A stretch of DNA of 64,000 bases from Hydra vulgaris. Its lineage: Eukaryota; Cnidaria; Hydrozoa; Anthoathecata; Hydridae. Positions 40,217 to 52,624 of the stretch are shown piece by piece. The DNA lies in NCBI RefSeq assembly GCF_038396675.1, contig NC_088932.1, positions 22,285,001 through 22,349,000 on the forward strand, written 5' to 3'. Under the pieces are notes generated by a model. The model did not search any database and was not told the origin of the DNA. It saw only the letters and a list, made by a program, of their open reading frames with translations. The position numbers and the translations under genes are program-made. Positions within the stretch are counted from its first letter, which is position 1; each line of letters begins with the position of its first letter.

Positions 40217-43200
40217 ATGGCCTACTTTATTTATACGGCCGGATATTTTGCATTTTGAAGAAAAAAATAGAAGGCCAGTTTTCTCGAAAAGTGTTTTTTA
40301 AAGAAGCAGCTTTGAAAGTTCAAAAAGATGGTTAACAAATGTTGCGTTGTAAATTGTTGTTCAAATTATCATAATTATGGTGAAGTATCTACAGTTGTAT
40401 TTTCGTTTCCAAAAAATGAAGAGTTAAAAAAAAATTGGATTAAATTTGTAAATAGAAAAGATTGGACACCTGCTAATTCTTCCGTTATATGCATCAAACA
40501 CTTTGAAAAAAAATATTTTCAGAAAGGTAACAGGAATCAACGTTTTAGATTAATAAAAAAACTAAAGCCTATTCCAACTATTTTTGATTGCACAAATTTG
40601 ACTGAAGAAGGTTCATCACAACTTATAAAATCTTCTAATTCGTTAAGAAAATCACCAACTAAAAGATTATTTCAGCCAGATCAATATGAACAGTTTTTAT
40701 TGAATGATTTGATTAGTAGCTTTGACGATATTACTGAAAGTCTTGCTCTAGATGGTTTTTCATTCATGAAGTATCATGATCATGTAATTTTTTATAAATT
40801 GAGTCATAGTACTTTATCTATTCCAGAAGTTACAGAGTGCATTCGTGTAAACAATGAGATGCATGTTAAATTATTTTACAAAGGTTCACCTCTGTCATTG
40901 CCTCAGTGGTTTCGTCAAGGAAGAGATTGTCGTTTATCTTGTAAAAGTATGCTTCATAATTTTTCTACCTACATTAAATCAAAAGCCGAACAATTTTCAT
41001 CTGTATTGACTGAATTACAGCAAAATAAATATATGAAAAAACCTATTTATTCAGCCAATATTATAAAATATTCACTGATATTACGATATACTTCTATGCA
41101 GTCATACCAACTTTTGTGCGAAGAATTACCTTTACCATCATTATCATTACTTAAAAAAATAACTAGTGGAAATATTGATGCTCTAAGTTGTGTAAAACGT
41201 TTAAAATTAGAAAGTAAGATATCTCAAGGCATTTGCTTGATTTTTGATGAAATGTACTTGCAAAAATGTGAGGAGTATTTTGCTGGAGAGATGATTGGTA
41301 GTGATGAGTCTGGAGAAACGTATAAGGGAATAGTTTGTTTTATGATAGTTGGCCTGAAACAAAACATTCCATATGTGATTAAAACGTCTCCTGAAAAAAA
41401 AATCAATGCTGAATGGTTGAAAGAAGAAATTTTTTCGTAAAAGAAGAAATGTCTTCGTATTTTAACTGAATGTGAATTTAATGTTAGAGTTATTGTGTGT
41501 GACAACCATTCCTCTAATGTTTCTTGTTTTAAAAAAATTCTTTGTGCATCGAATCAACAAGCCGAAGATTTGTTTTTTATTGACAATCTAAAAAAAATTT
41601 ACCTTTGTTTTGATGTTGTACATCTTATTAAAAACATCAGAAATAATTTGTTAAATTGCAAAAGATTTTTATTTCCAGATTTTAACTTTAATTGATTTAA
41701 AGATCCTATAATTGTATGTGGGGGAGAAATTAAATGGAGCACGTTCTATAATATTTATGAAAAAGACATCGCTCTTGATGCTGGCTTGCGTAAAGCACCA
41801 AAAATAACAATGAAAGTATTACATCTTGGCAATTTTAAACAAAATGTTTCTTTAGCACTTGCAATTTTTGATGAAACTACATCTGCAGCGATTCACTCAT
41901 ATTTTCCTGATCTTAAAAGTAGTGCAGATTTTCTTACATTATTTAACAAGTGGTGGGTTTTATCAAATTCTAAATGTCAATATTCAACATGTAATATTCT
42001 AGGTAATGCAGTCGTTTCTGGTGATAAAAAACCTGAATTTCTTAGGGAAATGGCACATTGGATAAAAGCTTCGCAATAAAAAAAAAAACCAAACTGTGAG
42101 AAGTTTACTTTAAGTGTTCAGACAGCTGCAGCACTAATAAGAACACTTAATAGTCATGCCTTATTGATCGAGGACTTACTTAATGATGGATATCACTTTG
42201 TTTTAACTGCAAGATTTCAAAGTGAACCATTAGAAAGGAGATTTGGACAATATAGACAAATGAGCGGTGGAAGATTTTTGGTGGGTTTAAAAGATGTCCT
42301 TATTTCTGAAAAAATATTAAAAATCAAAAGTATAGTCAAAGAAAATATTAACTTTGATGATAGTTTGAAAATGCCTCTTGAGTAAGAAAATAATTTAACA
42401 GATTTGAAAAACTTTCTTCTTGATATTGATAAAGCTGAGTGTACTCCAGAAATCATGACACTTGCACCAGAAAGTAGGGAAGTAGGTGCTCATATTGCTG
42501 GATATATAGCAAAGAAACTTAAAAAACGTTTTGGTACGTGTAAAGAATTTTTATGTTGTGTCAATATTGATGAAAGCAATCCTGATCATACTTATTTAAC
42601 AATTATTTCTGGGGTGGTCTCACTATTCCTTCACCATCACTTTTGGATTATGTTTGCACATCCTTTGCTATGATTGACTACTCTTATAACAAAATAAAGA
42701 AATTTAGTTTACATGCACGACAAGCTTTAGAATATTTTTTAAACCACTTTTATGACTCTTTTCAGACTTTTTCTTCTCCCATGCATGAGAAAATTGGGAT
42801 AAAACTTGCTGGAAGAACTGTTATCAACATTTTTCTTAATAATAAAAAAATTATCTCTACCAGTGAAGTAGCTGTTGATCATGTAAAATCTTTTAAAGAG
42901 AAAAAATTTGAGAATGTTTAATAAATTATTTATAATATAATTATTTTATTTTTTAATGAAAAAAAAAAAATATTTTAATATTTTGTATAACTGTTCTTAT
43001 TTCTTACATTGTTTTTACTAATTCTAAATTTTAAAATAAAGACTCTTTTTATTTATTTATTTCTTAATAAATGTTCGTTTAATATCTAAAATTATGAATA
43101 TATACAACTTTAGTGGACTTTTTAAATTTAGAAAGTAAAATAATTTTGAAAATGTTCAAAATGTATTAAGTTTTTGAAACATTACGATTTTAAAAACTGG

Positions 43201-43259
43201 CCTTCTATTTTTTTCTTCAAAATGCAAAATATCCGGCCGTATAAATAAAGTAGGCCATG
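40217..43259 (+). mobile_element. P-element-type (THAP) transposon, full length
   Basis: Inverted repeats of about 65 bp begin ATGGCCTACTTTATTTATAC at the left and end with the inverse at 43259. The direct repeat AATAAACC stands on both sides (40209-40216, 43260-43267), the 8-bp target duplication expected of P elements; a one-base ambiguity (CATGG versus ATGG) remains. The duplicated block at 44636-44653 gives the empty site, confirming both boundaries. Interior: one THAP-domain transposase on the plus strand. Confidence 0.95.
40328..42921 (+). pseudogene. THAP-domain P-element transposase, nearly intact
   Basis: Starts MVNKCCVVNCCSNY, a THAP zinc-binding domain (Cys pair at residues 5-10, then C-I-K-H-F about 50 residues later, and IPTIF closing the domain near residue 87). 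The RNase-H-like core follows: LIFDEMYLQKCEEYF (first Asp), VIVCDNHSSN (second Asp), FDVVHLIKNIRNNL (the D-x-x-H-L-I-K block of P transposases) and SEPLERRFGQYRQMSGG. The C-terminal part holds EVGAHIAGYIAKKL. Breaks are few: stops at about 41438, 41694, 42079 and 42383 and one frameshift near 42610. The copy is thus young but inactive as read, unless stops are sequencing or assembly errors. Alternative: a domesticated THAP gene, rejected because transposon ends and target duplication are present. Confidence 0.9.
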
Positions 43260-43277
43260 AATAAACCAACCCGAGTA

Positions 43278-44071
43278 TTAATTTTCTTCTTTCCATACTC
43301 TTTTTGGTTGATTTTTTATTTTTATTTTGAATCCGAAGTGTGTCTTTTTTGATTGAACCTATAATTGTTTTTGTTCCAAAAGACAATTTCATTTTATCAA
43401 AAAGTCGTACACGTCCAGATATACCATCATTAAAACTTATTATTGCAGATGCAACTCCAATTTCTACAGTGGTTTTTGAAACAAAAGTTTCTTTTGGACA
43501 TCTTTTCCACACAATTTGATTCAGAGCCTCATTTGGGTTTTGAGTGGATCCATCTCTAAAGAGCGACTCAAAAGATCTTCACTACGTAAATCCTTAAAAA
43601 TTGGATAGATTGCAGTTTTCACTGCAATTGGTAAATTAACTGATGGTTTGTACCGCTTGATATTTTTCAAGTAATTACACCAACTATCATTAGTAGCGGG
43701 GACAAAACTGGTGACGAACTCCAGGATCTTTAATACCTGTACAGTGCGACAATACTGCCAGTACTCCTTTTTTCATCATATACAAAGCAGTACTTTTTCC
43801 AACTTGAAAGAGAGTTTTGGTGAATAGCCATGCCAAAATAGTTCTGCATTTTGTTAACAATATTATCAGTTAATCTTTCCTTCCCGCTAAGTCCTTTGTC
43901 ATCTGATAAGGTTTTACCTTTCATGCTAACACGAAGTTTGCGGAGCCGTGTGCCAAGTCTCTTTTGAACATGGCCAACACATTCAGATTTTATAGGTTCC
44001 AAATCTTCACCATATGGTTTTGATTCTTTAACTTTTTTAAAGGATTCAGTATCGCCATCGCCAATGTAATG
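43278..44071 (-). pseudogene. Mutator-like transposase relic (C-terminal half)
   Basis: Minus strand: YIGDGDTESFKKVKESKPYG, ECVGHVQKRLGTRLRKL (44071-43940), GKTLSDDKGLSGKERLTDNI, KMQNYFGMAIHQN, then after a frameshift DSWCNYLKNIKRYKPSVNLP and NPNEALNQIVWKRCPKETFV (43540-43480), ending MERRK at 43278. I recognise the motif order as the Mutator-like transposase domain of many cnidarian and arthropod genes. Two frameshifts and truncation at both ends: the 3' end is cut by the LINE fragment (43277) and the 5' end lies upstream of 44071 in unreadable sequence. Confidence 0.7.
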
Positions 44072-44313
44072 GGAGTACCGAATATTATATTTTTCGATAG
44101 ATAAAGAAAATATTTTAAAAACTTTTAAAACAAAATTTTAACCATACCCTAAAAAACCTTGTTTTTTTAAACAAAAAATAAAAAAAATACAATGACAATA
44201 TATATTTTTGAAACCTATGATAAATTTTGAATACAAAACAGTTAAAAAAAAAAATTCTAATTTTTCGTGTTTTTTTACCAGCTTACCAATCGATAAGTTT
44301 TTTACCAGCTTAC

Positions 44314-44643
44314 CAAACGATAAGTTATCGTTTCATAGATAAATTCATATTATTTGATATCGTTATTGTTTCATATAGTTATCGTTTCAAAATATCGGTT
44401 CATACTAATATACCGATAACGATACGCAGACCCTTAGTTTCCTCATGTTACCGGCCACCTGAAGATGATTTATTAAAATTTTCAAATCATTTAAAACAAA
44501 TTTTTATAAAAAATAACAGTGTAAAAAAAAAAAATTCTGTATTGGAGACATAATCATAGATTGTTTACAATATGATAAACATGCTAATAATAAACTTTTG
44601 ACGAAATGTTTCAACATTACATCTTCCCAACTATTAATAAACC
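44314..44643. repeat. 330-bp segmental duplication, copy B (empty P-element site)
   Basis: The partner of 39887-40216. Starts within the BED-hAT right end (to 44449) and passes into the LINE. Continues through aataaaccaacccgagta (to 44653), the sequence into which the P element inserted in copy A. Just upstream, ttttttaccagcttaccaa is itself doubled (about 44270-44318). Confidence 0.93.
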
Positions 44644-46850
44644 AACCCGAGTAACTCCAACTTCAGTCACTGCAATAGACAATATATTAACTAATTCAAT
44701 CTTTGATATTTCTCTGAAGCCAGGAACAATAAAGACAGATATATCTGATCATTTTCTTATTTTCTTCTCCTTAACACAAGGTGTGAAATCTATTAATAGT
44801 TGTAAAATTAAAACTTATAAAAAGAAAATCAATAAATTTGCTATTCAACAATATAAAGACTCATTGTCGGCAGGAGAGTGGGACAAAGTACACCATGAAT
44901 GCAACCTTGGGCACACTAACTCTGCTTATGATAACTTTGAAAAAATTTTCCTAAAAAACTATAATATGCACTTCCCAATTAAAGTAAAATTAACAAAAGA
45001 AAAATATTTAAAATGTCCCTGGATTATCAAAGGTATTAAAAAATCCTTAAAAAAGAAACAAACATTTTATATTAAACACTTAAAAAATGGAAATGAGGCA
45101 AACCTAAATGTTTACAAACAGTATTCAAACTTGTTTGAAAATATAAAAAAATAAAAAAAATAAAAAAACGCAAAGAAAAACTATTACTCAAATAATATAA
45201 AAAACACAAATGATGATATTAAAAAAACTTGGGATATCATGAAAGAAATAGTTGGGATAAAAACCTGCAAAATAAATAGTTTACTTTCTCAGATTGTCAT
45301 AGATATTAAAGAGTATGATTGTAATAATGCAATTTCAGAAAAATTTAACAGTTTTTTTATCAACATAGGCCCAAATCTAGCTTCAAAATTTTATTGTCTA
45401 AATGAATCATTTGAAACTTATCTAACTTGCGTTATCTTAAACTTGTGTTGTCTTAAACTTGTGCAGCCTTAAACTTGTGCTATCTTAAACTTGTGTTAAC
45501 AACGAATAAATATCTAAAGAACTAAAAATTGAGGGAATCGAAAATGCATTAAACTCTCATAAAATAAACAAGTCTCCTGATATAGATGACATTTGCAGTA
45601 ATATTGTTGTTAATGTATTTTCGGAGATTTTCGAAGTATTTAAATCATCAATTAAAACTGGAACTGTACCAGATAAAATAAAAGCAGCTAAAATTGTACT
45701 TATTTTTAAAGCCGGAGAAAGGTTTCTAATTAATAATTACAGACCAATCTCAATACTTCCAAACTTTCTAAAATACTTAAAACGAATACAAATCTAGAAT
45801 AGATTATATGAATGCCTAATTGAACACAAATTCCTAAACAAAAAACAATTCAGCTTTTAAGCACAGCACTCAACAGAACATGCAAATTTATATTTAGTTA
45901 ATAGCATAAGTGATTCTTATAAAAAAAGGCAATTTGTATCACGAACTTTTATAGACCTATCCAAAGCATTTGACACAATTAATCATGATATCTTACTAAA
46001 AAAGACTTTGATATCTTACTAAAAAATCTTAGATCGGTTTAAAAGTTATCTGTGCAACAGGCAATGATGTATTATTTCGAACGAAAATAAATGTTCAAAT
46101 TCACTAAAAATAAAATGCGGAGTTTCTCAAGGTTCCATTCTTGGTCCTTTTATATTAACAATCTTCCACAATCCCTAAAAAACTTGATGCAATAATGTTT
46201 GCTGATGACACAAATTTGTTTTATTTATCAGCTTCAATTGAAAATCTCTTTGAATATGTGAACAATGAACTTAAGAATCTAAACATTTGATTTAAAGTCA
46301 ATTTATCTTTAAATACAGAAAAAACAAATTACATCTTGTTTCATTTCAGCCAGCAAAAAAAAAACAACCAAGCATGCTACCGTCACTAAATATTGATAAC
46401 ATAAACATCGAAAGAACTGAAACCATTAAATTTCCTGGGATAATTGTTGACGAAAAGATTTCTTGGAAAACCCATATAAAAACAAGAAATACAAAAATTT
46501 TAAAAAATATCGGCATACTTTACAAAGTCAAACCTATACTTTCCCAGTAGAATCTAAAAATTTTTTACTTTTCTTATATACAAAGTTATCTAGCATATGC
46601 TAATATTGTCTGGGTAAATACAAATAAATTTAAACTCAAATCCCAATATATACACTAAAAACACGTATCAAGATTGATTTATAATAAAAATAAACTCAAC
46701 TCATACCAATCTCTTACTTAATGCTTCAAATATCTATCAAACTAACGTCTACCAAAATATTTTATTTAAGCTCAAATATAAGCTCAAACTTGTCCCAACT
46801 CATTTTCAATTGTATACCGTGGCCTCTATTTATACAAAAAAATATCTCAA
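44449..46850 (+). pseudogene. CR1/Jockey-like LINE ORF2 (endonuclease + reverse transcriptase), degenerate
   Basis: Endonuclease remnants: SCYRPPEDD (about 44450), NKPTRVTPTSVTAIDNILTN and the closing SDHFLIFFSL (44637-44770). Then a linker and RT: NYRPISILPN (about 45735), FIDLSKAFDTINHDILL (RT motif A, first catalytic Asp, about 45950), GVSQGSILGPF (motif B, about 46120), FADDTNLF (motif C, about 46205), and KFPGIIVDEKISWKTHI (about 46430). The 5' end is truncated by the hAT end. At least six stops or frameshifts interrupt it, so it cannot retrotranspose. A 16-17-bp run cttaaacttgtgttat is repeated four times at 45428-45497 inside the frame. RNA-mediated copying into target DNA is the ancestral role of such proteins. 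Confidence 0.88.
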
Positions 46851-46859
46851 AATATAGAA

Positions 46860-47926
46860 CTTACTAAATTGGATAATCTTATTGACCTGAAGAAAAGACA
46901 ATAATATCTCATTATTAACAAAAATAATTTTATCGATATGTATTAAATCTAAAAGAACAATTAATATAATAAAATATAATAAGAACAGTTTAAATTAAAG
47001 AATAAATAAATAGTAATAAAAATATAAGGAAAAAAAAAACATAAAACAAATAAATAAATATAGTTAGCAACTATACATTGTAAAATATTACTGAACAGTA
47101 GACCTCAAAAAGTTAACGTGTGTTTCATAAATTTACTTCTTAAATTTTTTAGTTTATTTTGTATTTTAAAGGTTCTGAATGAGAAGACTTCTCTTAGTCT
47201 TCTGCAAGTTTCCTTACAACTACATTGTATTATTATAATATATTGATAAGTATTTTCAACGACAACCACAAGCAAGTCCCTAGTGGCTCTGTGCTGCGAC
47301 GGACTTGCGTATATTTTTTAAATACATTGATTAATAGCCAGCTTATTTAACCAGTTGATTAACAGCATTTTTAATGCTTAGATATTGTAAATACGTGTGG
47401 TGGACATTTATATAAACTGGAGACATGTAAATTTTATTTGTTTTTGAAATATGTAATTATGATGGTTGTAAAAAAGAAAAAAAAAAAAAAAAAAAGAGAA
47501 AAGTTTTTTTTTACCTATTTGGCGTTATAAGGTTATAAGCATTGATTATCATTTTATAATGAATAACATTATTTAATTTTATCCAAATATTTATATTGTT
47601 AACTTCAGAGGTTTAAAAAGAAATGAAAAAAATTTAATTTGTTTTTGTAAGAAAGTTTACCTGACTTTTAGAGACCATCTTTAGGGATATAAATAAGTTT
47701 TCATTAAATTTTTTTGTTTTTATTAACAGACGATTAACACATATAAGAAATTAAAAAAAAAAAAAAATGAACCATCTTAGGTAACAAATGCTTTGAATAG
47801 AGGATCATTTAACAAAAAATCTTGACCCAGCTCATTTTGATGATCTATAAGTTTTGAATGCAGCTCTTTGATCATCTGATTTTTTTAAATATTTATCAAC
47901 CGCATAAAGATCAACAATTTTTGTTC
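46860..47926. other. AT-rich stretch, possible LINE 3' tail
   Basis: Contains a GC-richer segment acaagcaagtccctagtggc (about 47270-47310) that could be the 3' untranslated part of the preceding LINE, then A-runs near 47470-47490 and 47750-47765. No gene seen. Confidence 0.35.
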
Positions 47927-48396
47927 TTTAAAATTTAAAAATTATCTATTGCATACATGCTATCTATTGCATACATGCTATCTATTCAATACATGCTATC
48001 TTAAAATTTAAAAATTATCTACTGCATACATGCTATCTTAAAATTTAAAAATGATCTATTGCATACACGCTATCTTAAAATTTAAAAATTATCTATTGCA
48101 TACATGCTATCTTAAAATTTAAAAATGATCTATTGCATACACGCTATCTTAAAATTTAAAAATTATCTACTGCATACATGCTATCTTAAAATTTAAAAAT
48201 GATCTATTGCATACACGCTATCTTAAAATTTAAAAATTATCTATTGCATACATGCTATCTTAAAATTTAAAAATGATCTATTGCATACACGCTATCTTAA
48301 AATTTAAAAATTATCTATTGCATACATGCTATCTTAAAATTTAAAAATGATCTATTGCATACACGCTATCTTAAAATTTAAAAATTATCTATTGCA
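47927..48396. repeat. 37-bp minisatellite with 74-bp higher-order period
   Basis: Unit of 37 bp (ctattgcatacatgctatct plus taaaatttaaaaattat), phased at 48024, 48061, 48098 and on. Two variants alternate strictly for most of the array: attatc..catg and atgatc..cacg, giving a 74-bp dimer. The left edge (47940-48000) has an extra 19-bp sub-repeat, tgctatctattgcatac. About twelve units in all. Confidence 0.95.
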
Positions 48397-48477
48397 TGTA
48401 TGTATGTATATGTTTGTTTAAGCAAGCAGCTTTTTTCTTTTTTTAGCAGATAGTTGCACCTGTGTTATTACCTAATC

Positions 48478-48625
48478 AGGATTCTTCCTGATGAACCTAC
48501 TGATGGAGAAACACTGTTTAGAAGAAAGAAAAAATTAGATAAATGTTTTTACTAATTTATTATTGCTCTGTTCTTTAAGAACATTGAGCACTCTGTTTGT
48601 GGAATACAGTAACATAATTTATATA
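48478..48625 (+). mobile_element. (TA)-tailed dispersed repeat, copy 3
   Basis: gaacctactgatggagaaac through ttattattgctctgttcttt to aatacagtaacataatttata, matching copy 1. Its (TA)n tail is found at 49919-50039, displaced by the Tc1/mariner insertion that landed at the start of the tail. Confidence 0.75.
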
Positions 48626-50043
<1,418 letters not shown>

Positions 50044-50309
50044 TGAATTTTTTTTTTTTGCGCTGTGTTGTTTTAATCTGCAACTATTGTACAAAGAATT
50101 TTTTGTTATACTTTGATTTTACTTCAATCAAACTGAAATAGCTGATTATTTAAAAAAATTATATTCAAGGTCCCTTCTGAAGACAGGGCATATATTCGTG
50201 ACCAGAGAAACAAGATTGGACCAAAAAAAAAACACTAAGTTATTATTAGGAATAGTTATTATTAGGAATAATTAATAAATAATAATTAATAATTAATAAG
50301 TTATTATTA

Positions 50310-50687
50310 GGAATAATTAATCGTTCTGCAAAAACTTGGCGTTGACTTCAAATACTTAGATACCGTTGCTATAGATGCATTAATATTCCTTTCAACGAGA
50401 ATATTTATCAACGATGCTAAAGTATGAGATGGATTATGCTCAATTAACAATCAAGATTTAAGTGTCTCGTTATAAGAGCTGCACCTTCCTTTTTTTACTA
50501 ATGCAATTTCATCATCACCAAGTCCTTTAATGATTTTATCGGAAATAGAACTTGTCGCAAAGAATGATATTTCAACTTCTTCCGCAAATTCTTTTAACTT
50601 CATTTCTTTAAGAATTGACTTTCTTATGGTTCTTACAATATCCTTTGTAATAAGTGTTCTTTGTTTTCTTTCTTTATCATTTTCCAT
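50310..50687 (-). pseudogene. Transposase N-terminal helix-turn-helix fragment
   Basis: MENDKERKQRTLITKDIVRT opens a 78-residue frame from 50687; after its stop the same frame resumes with EHNPSHTLASLINILVERNI and NASIATVSKYLKS. Two helix-turn-helix-like halves in this order are typical of Tc1/pogo-like transposases, but no catalytic region follows. A transposon fragment; family uncertain. Confidence 0.5.
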
Positions 50688-51043
50688 TTATTGATTAAAA
50701 CAACAAAAATAAAGTTTGAATATATTTTAATTATAAGCATGATTAATTGTAAGGCATGTGTATCGCATTTAAATAGTTTTCTCTGGATAAAAAAAAGCAT
50801 TTATTTAATATGGATATAGCAATTTTTCTATTTTTCATTGTACTTAATATAAATTTAAAATTAGAACGAACATTACAGGCCTGTAGCAACCGGGGGGCAG
50901 CAGGGGCATTAAAAGTTTACACCCCCCGCTTTTTGAAGGGGTTGAAAAATTCGCATGGTTATAACTTTTGTAATTTGCAATATTTTTCTACGAAATTTAA
51001 AGTCTGTCAAAAGCTTATATTTAGTTTACGATAGTAGAGTTGA

Positions 51044-51126
51044 AAATTTTACTACATCAGTGCCCTCACGTTTGGGGGAGGGGAGAGGGGGAGGGCGAAC
51101 GTGAGGGCACTGATGTAGTAAAATTT
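51044..51126. repeat. Perfect 29-bp hairpin with G-quadruplex-like loop
   Basis: Arms 51044-51072 and 51098-51126 are fully complementary (acgtgagggcactgatgtag in the right arm). The loop 51073-51097 reads ggggga-gggg-agaggggg-aggg, four G-tracts that fit a quadruplex. Extreme G content for this AT-rich window. Longer weak complementarity (tagagttg / caactcc) extends both arms. Confidence 0.88.
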
Positions 51127-51168
51127 CTAGCAACTCCAGTTTCTAAAAACTAGGTAGACAAATTTATA

Positions 51169-51480
51169 TTTTAATGAACAGTTTGTTTATTTAAAGATGG
51201 GTTTTGCCATTTAATATGGACTGCTTCTTTAATTTTCAATTTGTTTTTGTTATGAGCAGTGTCCAAAATTTTAAAATAATTATAGTTACTTAGATTTTTA
51301 CAATTAACAGATGAAATTAAATACTTATAAACATTAGATTGTTTGTCACTTGTAAGATGATAATGAACCCTTGTTGTTAAGTGTCTGGAGGTTTCTCCAA
51401 TATAACTGGCATTACATCAAGCACAAGAAAATTCGTAAACAACATTGTATTTGAGCAGATTTGTCTTCAAATTTTGATTT
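51169..51480 (-). pseudogene. Penelope-like element GIY-YIG endonuclease remnant
   Basis: Minus strand: VVYEFSCA, a stop, then CNASYIGETSRHLTTRV, HYHLTSDKQSNVYKYLISS, NYFKILDTAHNKNKLKIKEA and HIKWQNPSLNKQTVH ending at 51169. The Cys pair before a Y-I-G-x-T-x-x-x-L block and the R/H positions are those of the C-terminal GIY-YIG nuclease in Penelope-type retroelements. One in-frame TGA lies between the cysteines. No reverse transcriptase was found upstream (51480-51600 is (TA)n-rich), so only the 3' end remains. Confidence 0.72.
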
Positions 51481-51591
51481 TATATTTATATCCAGAGTTT
51501 TATATTGTAATTATATCTTTTAAAAATGTAGTATGTTAACAACTAAACATGTCAAAATTAAAAATTATCATGTTTTTCTTTAAAATATGTT

Positions 51592-51609
51592 CATATATAT
51601 ATATATATA

Positions 51610-51661
<52 letters not shown>

Positions 51662-51709
51662 AAATATGTTAGTGTATTTTTTTTTCTAATTTATATATAT
51701 ATATATATA
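51592..51709. repeat. (TA)n microsatellites, two blocks
   Basis: 51592-51658 (with a tgaata interruption) and 51692-51709. Confidence 0.9.
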
Positions 51710-51719
51710 TTTTTAATTA

Positions 51720-52590
51720 TATTTTATAATTTAATATTTTAGAAAACAATTTAAACAGGCAAATTAAGAAAAAAAGGATTTCACTATGTTTATATATTTA
51801 TCGTAAATATTTATGTGAAAGTGTGCTTCGATGCCCTCCAAACTAGCACTTTCTCTAAATTAGGGCTTACAGCTAATAAAATCTTTGGTAAGAGACAAGA
51901 AATCAATAAAATACTTAAAATGTTTCATTTTCAAAATGTATTTATGGTACGTCGATCCAGAGCATGCCCCTTTCACATTTTATGATATTTATATATACAA
52001 TTTTATACATGTTGTTGTATGTATAAAAAATTATAATATGATTTTAAAATACAGTATTTTTAAATAATTTAAAATATGATTAAAATATCTGTTCATTTGT
52101 AAATAATAAAACTGTTGTATATTGTATGTTTATATTTTTTTTCTCTAACTAAAAACGAAATGAAAAAGATTTTTAAAAAATCATTTAAATAATTCATTAG
52201 CTTTTATTAGTTAAATGCTTTTATAAATAAGCATTTAACAAGTCAGTAATTGCAATAAATTAAAATTAATTAATGAAATCTATTAAATTTAGGATTGCTC
52301 AGCAAGATTGTTTAAATTTAATTTAATTCCAACAATAATTTACATATTTTCAACAAATATGGTTTTATAGGGGAATTCAACCAATTTCTAACATATAAAA
52401 TGTAATTTTTAAAAATATTTTTATGTAAAATTATTTCAAAAAAGTATAGGCTGCAGCTAAAGAATGGAGAATAAAATTAAGATCTAGTTATTGAGACCCT
52501 AATTATATTTCTAGGGTAAGTCATTTTCATTTTACAAATAAAAATGTGTATGCGTGTGTGTCTGCTTGCGAGTGTATGTGTGTGTAAATA

Positions 52591-52624
<34 letters not shown>

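Noticed and set aside
40328-41440. Domesticated host THAP gene
   Set aside because: It lies between P-element inverted repeats with target duplication and an empty site, and is interrupted by stops.
43156-43512. 118-residue minus-strand frame as a gene
   Set aside because: It is a chimera: Mutator-like relic joined to the LINE scrap and the P-element inverted end read in frame.
44227-45472. Separate host genes for the short plus-strand frames
   Set aside because: Their order (endonuclease end, linker, RT) is that of one degenerate LINE.
47927-48396. CRISPR-like array (37-bp repeats)
   Set aside because: The units are contiguous with no unique spacers, and the organism is clearly eukaryotic; it is a minisatellite.
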